A stretch of DNA of 64,000 bases from Haberlea rhodopensis (taxonomy: Eukaryota > Streptophyta > Magnoliopsida > Lamiales > Gesneriaceae), in NCBI GenBank assembly GCA_907163345.1, contig CAJQUN010000052.1, positions 3,596,001 to 3,660,000 of the forward strand. Direction: 5' to 3'. This document shows, one piece after another, positions 54,988 through 64,000 of the stretch. The position numbers were made by a program, and so were the translations under genes. The notes beneath the pieces were generated by a model. That model ran no database searches. It was not told the origin of the DNA and saw only the letters and a program-made list of their open reading frames with translations. The first letter of the stretch is position 1, and each line of letters opens with the position of its first letter.

Positions 54988-57122
54988 TGTAAGGACCCCG
55001 TGCCCTTAACCCGCTATTTAGTGTATTATCGCAATAATGGTTGCATGCTTTTATAATATTAGGGGGGATTCATACATACCATCTATAAAATTTCTTGACG
55101 TTAATCCACATAATGTTCCATTCCCCCAAAATATCATTCCACTAACATGAGCATACACGTCACAACACTAACACGTTCTTAATTCATCATGCAAGACACT
55201 ATAATTAATTGCATGCAACCATAAATGAAAAGAGAAAGCGATCACCCTTTATACAATCCATATACACATCTACTAATGCTCACAAGCGAGCATTGAATGC
55301 GTGAATGTGTATCTAATCTATAAAGCGTTCTACTCAATACCGATACTAATACCTCAGACCTGGAAGCATTTCCAATCAACAACTCGAGCTCAACTCTAAA
55401 GCCATTGATGTACCTGTTCACCTGCCCCAACAGAGACAGCCCCCACACAGGGTGAGCATACCGATACTACCATTTCAATAACCGTAATACCATAATTCAT
55501 AAATTACAGAATGTAAAGATACTCCCTGTATAGTGTCATTTATATGTCATTCGCTGTGCTGTCCATGTTCTCACAATAATCAAAACCATCAAAATCCCCA
55601 AAATCAATTAATCATTACGTTGATTAACTACACCCATGCTCAAATTCATTAATTCTATAACCAAATATAGTTAAATCATTATACTCAAGATTTATAGATA
55701 TCACATTTATCATGACAAGAATTTTACAATTCTATCACATCATATCCATCGTTCGTCAATAGCGGCGGCATTCTATCCTCTCTCACGCTCAACAGCGGCG
55801 GCATTATAACCGATGTTCGCTCAACAACGACAACATACCACTCATTGCTCGCTTAACAATAGCACTACATAATTCTCAATGCATACCTTAATGCTTACCA
55901 CAATCATATATTATTCATGCATATGTCAATAATATATCTACCATGCTCGTACGCTACATGTACCTTACGATTCCATAGTCCGAACCAAACCTTGTCTTAG
56001 TTCCGCGATCCAAAGAATTACGTGCTAAACATAATTAACAATTCACAATTAATTACAAGCATGCAACCACGCGCCCAAGCACGTTCACAACCTCCAATTA
56101 TATCGTCAACCCATGACGATTAACCATTTTAAAAGGCTCCGGGCGAAGCATGCATCGATTCCATAACAACAACACAATATACCACTAGAAAGGGCCTCTC
56201 GATCGATCGGCCATTCATGCTCGATCGATCGAGAGCTCCAGCGAGAAGATGTCCAAAATTCATCCTTGCTCGATCGATCGAGCAGACTTCTTGATCGATC
56301 GACCGACCATCTCGATCGATCGGCAATTTTCTCGATCGATCGAGCTTATTATTCATTTTTGTCAAATGTTGTTAACATCGCGCGATCGATCAGTGGCCCT
56401 TCGCCGATCGATCAGCGAGTGCTGAAATGGCCCAAAAATGGCGTGTTTGAGTTTAAACCCCACATAAAACAATCCCAACACCCATTAAACCATTACTCAT
56501 CAACATAAACACCATGAAACTCCTTAAACATCCCAACCCAAAAATCTTTAAAATTTCAAAAACTCAACCCCAACCTAAACTTAACCAAACAGCATAATAC
56601 TACTATCAAATCGAAGATAAATGCGAGGAGAAGAACAATATCTAATTATCTTCGAGGAATCTCGCTCTGAGATTGAGCCTTGCTCGATTTTTGCTCCAAG
56701 GTGAAAAAGGGAAATGGTTTGGGAAGAAGGGGGCGCGAGAGAGGAGAGAGGGAGGAGAGAATTCGTGCAATGAGTGAACACCGAGTCCACTTGGTATATA
56801 TAGTACCAAGGCTCAAAATTCTTGAGTCCTCCACAAATTTATCATGACTTATTAAAAATCATCGGTGTTCAATAATTACCTCTCAATCTCAACATTCCAT
56901 TACCAACCCCAATTCAAAGCACCCAGACCCCAGATCCCACCAAAAACCTAAGGTTTATCACCTTAATGATAATAAATCTCAACCTTTGGGTACAACGACC
57001 CTGATACCGGAATAAAATCCTCGGGAATCTCAACAACGTAATTATCTCATAATTATTCCAATTAAAATCCATTAAGGATCGCAATCACTCCTGGATTAAT
57101 ACCATAATTTCCGGATATCACA
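54988..57122 (-). mobile_element. Solo LTR J
   Basis: TGTAAGGACC...GGATATCACA on the + strand, 2135 bp, with no interior. The flanks are GAAAT (54983-54987) and GAAAC (57123-57127): a target duplication with one change, fitting an old insertion. In element sense it has TATATATA near 56800, the palindrome array, donor AAG|GTACAT near 55966, CCGC/GCTCAAC blocks near 55765-55860, and acceptor CTGTTGGGGCAG|GTGAAC near 55425. It is the same family as D and related to B and K. Confidence 0.88.
56200..56414 (-). repeat. Eight-unit palindrome array in solo LTR J
   Basis: Units start at 56200, 56222, 56271, 56292 (TGATCGATCG), 56313, 56333, 56383 (CGATCGATCA) and 56405 (CGATCGATCA). The spacings are 22, 49, 21, 21, 20, 50 and 22 bp, a 2-4-2 grouping. 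The extended form here is TCGATCGATCGA, unlike the GCGATCGATCGC of A. Confidence 0.96.
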
Positions 57123-58133
57123 GAAACAATAGTATTAATACATATTCAGCTAAGTTTTTCATGCAATAGAACGTGATACACACACACACTCAAAACCGAT
57201 ACTCTGCCTCACTTCGTCTCTCTCTCACTCGCGCTCCTGACCCTTCGATGGAGAAAGCGTACGCCTGCCTCAGTGCGCCACCACCTCGACGAGTCCGACC
57301 CACCACCACCTTCCCCTCTCTCCAACGGTCATTTCCATACCAAGAATCCACCGTGGAAGCGTTGAAATCCATCGGATTTTGGCCAAGAGCGATGAAGTGT
57401 GCAGGCTAGGGTTCATGCAATTTAGGGGCGATTTCTTATCCATTGGTTTAGGTAATCTTCCAGTAGACCTTGATCTTTCTTTCCCTACAATTTTGAGTAG
57501 TTTGGTTCGATTCTTGCTGCTGGATTTGGGAAATGCAGATGGTTTTATGAATTCTTGAATGTGGGTGTTGATCGATTTTAACTCATCTAAATCATGTTTT
57601 GCCTTATTAATTAGACATGAGAGAATTGCATGTATTTTCAATGTCATCTTCTTGAGTGAGTTCGAATTTTTCAGAATTGTAGTTTGAAAATTTAGCCTTT
57701 AAATTGAGCTTTAAATTATTGGATGAAACATGTTATGGTTTCCTCACGTTGATTCCTTAAATTGGCTAAATTGTTGCTGTGATTTTTGAGGGATTTTTAC
57801 TATCAAATTTTGCTTAATCTGCTGCTCAAGAATGGTACTCATCGATTAATCAAATCTTAAATCATTTTCAAGTTAACTTAATTAATCATGGGTTGAAAGG
57901 ATTTTAGAGATATGCTCAAGAGCATTTGTTTTGGGCCGAGGGTAGCACCTTGTTCTTACTAGGGATCGAAAAGTTGTTGGTAGGAATTAAGAAAGTACTA
58001 CTTAGGTGCATGTGTGCGCATCTTAGCTACTATGAGAATATGTAATTGTTAAACTGTCCATGAGTAGGTATATGCCTGCCATTTTGGGTCAAATATCATG
58101 TTTTGAAATCCAACTATCTGCTGTGAGTTTAAT
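57123..58133 (+). repeat. Element F 3' LTR, second part
   Basis: Continues after J. It has a leader-like region rich in CTCTCT and CGACGAG (57210-57330), GCTAGGGTTCATG near 57405, and then a T-rich stretch. Its layout resembles the GC-rich leader of LTR B (12380-12600). No palindrome array or GCGA/CCGC array is seen. The stretch 57430-58133 has no recognisable gene. Interrupted at 58133 by K; TTAAT (58129-58133) is the expected target-site copy. Confidence 0.6.
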
Positions 58134-60150
58134 TGTAAGGACCCCCGTATCCTTAACCCGTTATTAGTGTATTAACCCTTGCCATTAGTACATACAATCA
58201 TGTTATCAGGGGGAAAAGATTACATGCAACCCTAGCATGAGACCATTCAGAAAATTACTTACATTATTCCATATAATGTCTAACTTCCCCCAACATAGTC
58301 CATAAACATAACATGCACCTTTATACATACACTAACATGCTCTCAATTCATTTTTCAATTCCTACATAATTGCATGCAACACATAAATGAAAAGAGAAAG
58401 GCCCTTAGTGCTCACATGCGAGCATCGAATAAGTATACGTGTATCTAATTTATAAAGTATCATGCTCAATACCAGCTCTGGTACTTTGATCCTGGAAGCA
58501 CCTCCAATCAACAGCTCGGGCTCAACTCCAAAGCCATTGCTGCACCTGTTCCACCTGCCCCAACAGAGATAGCCCCCACACGGGATGAGCATACCAATAC
58601 CACTAACCCAATAAGCACAATATCACAATTCATAATTTACACAATGTAAAGACTATGAATATTAAAAGACACACCCTGGATGGCATCAACCTCATCCGGG
58701 ATCCCCTGCTGTTCATGTTCTCAAAAATCCGAAATCTCAATTTCCCAAAAGCCAGTTAATGATTACATAGATTAACATATTCGTTCCCCATATATTGATA
58801 CCATAATCAATAAAATCAAATCATTAACCAATGATTACAGATATTCCATATATCTCACTAATAGTTCCATAGTTCTATTTCATCGCTCGCTCTACAATAG
58901 CGGCATCTTAATCTCACGCATGCTCAACAGCAGTGGCGTCGTAACCGATGTTCGCTCAGAGGCGACAAATCCCAATCATTGCTCGCTCAAGAGCGGCACC
59001 ATATAATTCCCAATGCTTAACCATTTATTGCAATATAATGTACCATGCATTCAACAATTGCAATTATATAAAAGGTTGTGCTCGTACGTCATACGTACCT
59101 TAGGATTCCGTAGTCCGAACTAAACCTTGCCTTGGTCCCGTGACCGATGAATTATGTGCTAGACACAATTAATAATCCACAATTAAATTCAAGCATGCAA
59201 CCACGTGCCCAAGCACGTTCACAAATCCCAATTATATCGTCATCCATGACGATTAACCATTTAAAAGACCCCGGGCGAAGCATGCATCGAAAACTCAACA
59301 CGAAAATAATCCCCACAAAAACGCACTAGGGATCGATCGCTTCATCCCAGGCGATCGATCTCCTCTCAAAAATAGGCACGGGCGATCGATCGCTCCATTC
59401 CAGGCGATCGGTCGCCTCTCAGTGTATTTGGCTACTGCCTCATGGCGATCGATAGCTTCCTTTGAAGCGATCGATCGCCTCACTATTCATCTTCTTTAAA
59501 ATTTCACCAACGTCGCGACGATCGATCGCCCCGCCCTAGGATCGATCGCCTCGACTTGTATCAGCCAAAAATGGTGTTTTTCTTGCAAAATTTTCCAAAA
59601 CAATAATACCCAGACCCCATACACCATAAATCCTTAACAATGAGTCATAAATCAACCCCAAAACAGAACACCCAAAAATCTTTAAAAACCAATTTCTTAA
59701 ACCCAACTCAAATCCTTCCCAAACACCACAATAAAACTATCAAATCGAATATAAATGCGAGGGTGAGAGTGAGAGAAATGAGATCCAAATGATCGAACAC
59801 CGAGTCCACTTGGTATATATATTACCAAAACTCCAAAATCTCGAGTCCTCCACAAATACATCATGACTCATCAAAAATCATCTGTTTTCAATAATTATCT
59901 CTCCAACCTCAATTCCCATTACCAGCCCAAGTACAAAGTACTCCGGACCCCAGATCTCACCAAAGACCAAATTCCAAGGTTATCACCATGATGAGAATAC
60001 AATCTCATCCCTTGGATCCAACGACTCCAAATACCGGATTTAAAATCCTCGGAGTCCCAATACCACAATTAATTCATAATTGCCATAACTAAAATCCATA
60101 AAGGATTATTACCACACCGGGATTTACACCAATAATTCCCGGGCATCACA
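58134..60150 (-). repeat. 3' LTR of element K
   Basis: TGTAAGGACC...GGGCATCACA on the + strand, 2017 bp. The adjacent reverse polypurine tract shows that K reads on the minus strand and extends right. In element sense it has TATATATACC near 59815, the palindrome array, donor AAG|GTACGT near 59098, CCGC/GCGAGC blocks near 58890-59010, and acceptor CTGTTGGGGCAG|GTGGAAC near 58560. It is related to LTRs B, D and J. Confidence 0.88.
59330..59548 (-). repeat. Eight-unit palindrome array in K LTR
   Basis: Units start at 59330 (GGATCGATCG), 59352 (CGATCGATCT), 59383, 59404 (CGATCGGTCG), 59446 (CGATCGATAG), 59468, 59519 and 59539 (GGATCGATCG). The spacings are 22, 31, 21, 42, 22, 51 and 20 bp: four pairs, each spaced 20-22 bp. 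Confidence 0.95.
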
Positions 60151-62779
60151 ATTATCCCCCGCTAATAAAATTTCATCCTCGAAATTTGCACTAGCGTACT
60201 CCACGTATCGCCGAGACCACACAATCCAATCGGATCCACAACGTCGGATCATGAACATATCATGAACGACACATCAACCGCGAGGATACCGATCTCGCAA
60301 CAAAATCTGTAATGATTAAGTCCCTTAAACCATCATAATCTCAATAGAACGTTAGCATACCCCGATGCTAACCACCCAAAAGTAGTCAGTCAACCATAAC
60401 TGATAATCAAACGAATCATTCGTGATTCCAAAACAGATATCGCCTCAATGATATCTCTACGATTTAGCCTACGATGTTAAACATATATCGTTACCAAGGA
60501 AACCACAAGTACACTACAGTGTACTTATATCAAATCCAGTTTCCGTTCTCCAATTCCATCTCCATCAAAGGAGTAGTTGCACCAATTTTCAACACGGATC
60601 GGGCAACTCACGGCCACCGATCAACACAAAACACATCTCCAAAGATGTCTACGTCCGTATTTTCAAAGAAATCACATCTTGGTCCAAACACAACATCGAG
60701 ACACCACAAGGTCTCAAGTTCCCAAAAGGACATGCAAGAAAAATCAATTGCATTCCCGCCACATGTGTCAACCATGACACCTGACAAATCCGAATCATGG
60801 CCATCCCTCGCTTACCATAGGATTCAACAATCCTAACACAGGGATGTTATCTAATCACCCAGAGATGAATTACCAAGACCCCAATATACGACAATCCCTC
60901 ATCAGAGGAAGTCGTCCAAACCTCACGATCGTTGCTCAGAATACATCGTGACATTGAGATTACCAATCCCAAGGTGCCACAATCTCTCACCAGAGATTCA
61001 TCCCTCCAAGCATACTAACCCGATGCTCGACGAGTACCAAGAAAATACTGACATTCATATACACACACTGGTATACATGCCTAAGTACCAATACACCTTG
61101 CATACTCAATGCAATCGACACGGGTATCTCCAATCATACCCAAAACCCCAAAATCAACTGTCAATCCCCAGCTATTCTCACCTTGAGAATAATGATTGAC
61201 AGACCAACGACCAATGGGGTGATTCCAACATCAACACCATACAAACCGACTCATCGGATCTCTTAAAGCTTCCCATTAGGTATATCAATACGGTCTTCCT
61301 CGTAAGGAAATTGTCGTGAACCCTGACCTTCCAACCTCGAACCACCGTTCGGGAACCAATAAATACACAACCAATTCAGAATAGTGCATCCTTGCAACTA
61401 TTACCAATCCGTATACAAAAGGTATACTCATTCCAACGACGCTCTGTACTAATACTATAGTACTCCACAATCTCGAGCATTTCCCGGGAGACTCTCCTCG
61501 AACGTCTCACCGAAAGGTAAGAAATCCATTACTCGGTTCAACACCAGTAATGCTTACCATGGCTGATTCACAATCAACCCACGACCGATACCAGTTGTCT
61601 ATGACAGTACGATCCAAATCTCTCCAAGAGAATAAAATCAATATAATAGTGCTACCCCACTAACTATATCCCACAATTCCAATCGTATCCCTCATTGCAT
61701 TCCATATGCAAGGACTCTCAACCCGAACCAACAATGACTTGTCGACACTCACGTTGGTACTCCCAACAAAACTGAGCTGTCCCAATACAAGTCTCTTAGA
61801 CATTTGACGTGCAAACTTCTCCGTGAGGTATTTCCTGCCTCAAACCTTATATGACATAGCGACTACAAGAGTTCACAATAACCCTCATCGTATCATCACT
61901 CGATTCACCAAACTCGGTTCCAACGAGCAGTATAATTGCTACAACGAGCACACCATATTACTACAGCAATACCTGGCTAGCAAATCGCTGCCTCCTTAGG
62001 TTTATACTAAACTTACCAATGTATCATACGTTCCATCCCGGTATACCATACCGTACAAACCATTAGAGTAGTGGGTCATCACCCAACACTTCTCTAATCA
62101 TTAAGGCACAACGGACATTCTGGTGTCCTCACTCAACCACAAAGCAACCCTAATCCCGTAGGATTTATTCCACACCCTCATGGGTGGATGTGATCATGTC
62201 CACCACATGTCACCTCGGTATAGGCAAGTAGTCTCCTCAATAACTACTCCTACTGCCAGTCATCTGGCCATAGCCATTCCAACGAGTATACCCAAAGGTA
62301 CCCCTACTCGTAAAAAATTACTTCAAATATATGTTGCGGTACACTTCCTGTACAGCGTATCCCATAATTCCTTGAGTAACCTGCTCGGCATAATGGTCTC
62401 GTCAACTAGTGACTCAGACACTACCCTGTGCCCATCATTGGCACTCAAACCATACGACAAAATACATACACCTAACTGTATTTTTCATCGTAACGACGAC
62501 ATCCGTCCACATAGAACGTCCTCTATGTCATCGTCATCATGTGACGGTACATGTCAACACATGACATCCATAACAATGCTAATAAAATAGCAACATACCA
62601 TAACTCATCGCTAACAAGATAGCGGCATACATGTATCCATCGTCCAACCATGAACGCAAGCTGCACCCATCGCTCGAAGGCCGCATAATCCCATGCTACG
62701 TACATAGCGGCATAACCCATCGCTATAGAATCAGTGGCATAATCATCGCTATAGATAACCGACGGTGTGAATCATCGCA

Positions 62780-63350
62780 ATAGAATTAGCGGAATGTACC
62801 ATCGCTATATATAGATACCCAGCGGCATGAACCATCGCCAATAGAATAGCGGAATGAACCGTCGCTATATGAATACCCGGTGGCATGAACCATCACCAAT
62901 AGAATAGCGGAATGAACCATCGCTATATGAGTACCCGGCGGCATGAACCATCGCCAATAGAATAGCGGAATGAACTGTCGGTATATATAGATACCCGGCG
63001 GTATGAACCATTGCCAATAGAATAGCGGAATGAACCATCGCTATATGAGTACCCGGTGGCATGAAGCATCGCCAAGAATGAACCATCGCTATATGAGTAC
63101 CCGACGGCATGAACCATCGCCAATAGAATAGTGGAATGAACCGTCGCTATATATGGATACCCGGCGGCATGAACCATTGCCAATAGAATAGCGGAATGAA
63201 CCATCGCTATATGAGTACCCGACGGCATGAACCATCGCCAATAGAATAACTGAATGAACCGTCGCTATATATAGATACACGGCGGCATGAACCTTTGCCA
63301 ATAGAATAGCGAAATAAACCATCGCTATATATACCAGGCGGCATTAACCA
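62780..63350 (-). repeat. GCGATG/CCGC minisatellite in element K
   Basis: About ten copies of a 58-bp unit. On the minus strand each unit has two halves, one with GCGATGGTTCATTCCGCTAT and one with GCGATGGTTCATGCCGCC. The halves share GCGATGGTTCAT and CCGC and differ in their spacer. Less regular copies extend left to about 62590. The repeated open frames here (VHSAILLAMVHAAGY and similar) are translations of the repeat. Confidence 0.93.
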
Positions 63351-63359
63351 TCACCATCA

Positions 63360-64000
63360 AACTAGCCAATCCCTAGCATTGTTATAGCAGTGTATTTTGA
63401 TGCACCTCGCTTGTCGTGACCGCGGCACTAATACCCATCGCTTCGACATATTAGCGGCATTGAATAACCTTGCTCAAATGAGACATGCGGCAATACCCTC
63501 GCTTCTACATTTGGCGGCAAATATTCTTTCCTCGCTATAATATGACAGCGGCAAGTATTCTATCATCGTGTCAAGTGACAGCGGCAAAGCATTCAAAATC
63601 ATCACTCGTCCATAACAACGACTCATGGGATATCCACCAAGCATCCAATCTATACCTGCAACCACAATGCATAATCCTTATTCCAATATCGCTATGAGTG
63701 TATTTTAATGAACCTTGCTTCAAATGTGACATGCGGAATTTTACCATCGCTTCAACATTTAGCGGCAAAGCATCAAAATCATCACTCCAATATATATGCA
63801 ACCACAATGCATAATCCAAGATGTATATAAAATCCACGTTACCGTTTGGTGACCGTCAATCCTGGTCTTAGCCTTCCATGCCAAAGCGTCCCTACAGGAA
63901 CGATCCCAAACCATGAGCATATAATAATCCATATTCACCACAATATGATTATAAAGGGTAAATGCATAAACCATAAGTACAAAGTACTTCCTGTATTCCA
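63360..64000 (-). repeat. LTR-derived segments in element K interior
   Basis: 63360-63850 resembles the inner part of LTR C (4040-4440): the CCAATCCCTAG start, CTCGC...CAGCGGC blocks, and the GTTACCGTT end. From about 63855 the sequence jumps to the acceptor-side part of the same LTR (GCCAAAG..GTCCCTACAGGAAC, then ATGAGCATATAATAATCCAT). In element sense, two partial copies thus stand in tandem before the minisatellite, the same arrangement as in element B. Confidence 0.75.

Larger units (their letters stand above)
60151..64000 (-). mobile_element. Element K interior (non-coding, continues off the window)
   Basis: It begins, in reverse, with the polypurine tract TTTTATTAGCGGGGGATAAT (60151-60170) and a hairpin-like ATTTCGAGGATGAAAT. 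I see no gag-pol motif in any frame; open frames of up to 136 codons look random. Stretches match the interior of B in reverse, for example around 62030-62130 against B 16400-16500. The region 60171-62580 otherwise shows no feature I recognise. K is a relative of the non-coding element B. Confidence 0.8.

Noticed and set aside
60474..60836. 120-codon open frame in element K as a gene
   Set aside because: There are no protein motifs, the composition looks random, and the match to the non-coding interior of B argues against coding.
62865..63322. Repeat-containing open frames (VHSAILLAMVHAAGY type)
   Set aside because: They are overlapping frames of the 58-bp minisatellite, with no start context or relative outside the repeat.
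1..64000. Bacterial contamination suggested by many GATC sites
   Set aside because: GATC is frequent only in the LTR arrays. All coding content is plant-type chromovirus and the LTRs end in plant tRNA-Met primer sites.
63360..64000. A separate type-1 LTR inserted in K
   Set aside because: No TG or CA end or target duplication is seen at 63360, and two LTR parts are joined out of order. It reads better as a captured segment of K's interior.

Overview
This window is plant nuclear DNA made almost entirely of LTR retrotransposons nested inside one another. I find no host protein gene, tRNA or rRNA. The evidence for a flowering plant is: Ty3/gypsy polyproteins ordered gag-protease-RT-RNase H-integrase-chromodomain (chromovirus, most like the Tekay/Del clade); primer-binding sites matching plant initiator Met-tRNA (TGGTATCAGAGC); purine-rich tracts of the AAGTGGGGGA type; and LTRs of 2.0-2.4 kb. 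The species cannot be told from this sequence.

The layout was rebuilt from TG...CA ends and 5-bp target-site duplications (TSDs). Element E (1-2948, +) is entered inside its 5' LTR and has lost nearly all of its interior. It lies in LTR D (2949-3537 and 31753-32276). D is split by element C (3538-31747, -, TSD TGAAT). C is split by B (12017-29667, +, TSD GATAC), which landed in C's primer-binding site. B is split by A (17516-26465, +, TSD CTTTC). C also carries a 1.6-kb foreign LTR-like insert M (6322-7965, TSD TTATA). D appears to sit in an old, heavily decayed gypsy element F (+; 32277-34490, 54247-54987 and 57123-58133). F is split by element G (34491-54246, -, TSD CTTCT). G contains the well-preserved element H (37438-46258, -, TSD GATAC) and a solo LTR I (49223-51248, +, TSD GCCTC). 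F's 3' LTR is hit again by solo LTR J (54988-57122) and by element K (58134 to beyond 64000, -).

A, C, G and H encode the same polyprotein, each with different damage. H keeps RT, RNase H, integrase and chromodomain open in one frame of 1044 codons and is the best candidate for a recently active copy. B and K have complete cis signals (LTR, PBS, PPT) where visible but no recognisable coding sequence. They look like large non-autonomous derivatives that would depend on proteins made by relatives.

The most unusual signal is in the LTRs. LTR families A, C, G, H, I, J and K each carry eight copies of a palindrome with core CGATCGATCG, spaced about 21 bp apart in pairs and usually grouped 2-4-2 with gaps of about 41-50 bp. 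The unrelated insert M carries four copies as two such pairs. Further downstream all LTRs share a double ACGT motif at a consensus splice donor (AAG|GTACGT). It is followed by an array of alternating GCGA(GG) and CCGC blocks and a conserved splice-acceptor-like site. In the interiors of B and K the GCGA/CCGC blocks have grown into a 58-59-bp two-part minisatellite. I propose a cis-acting module shared among LTR families; its function is unknown.
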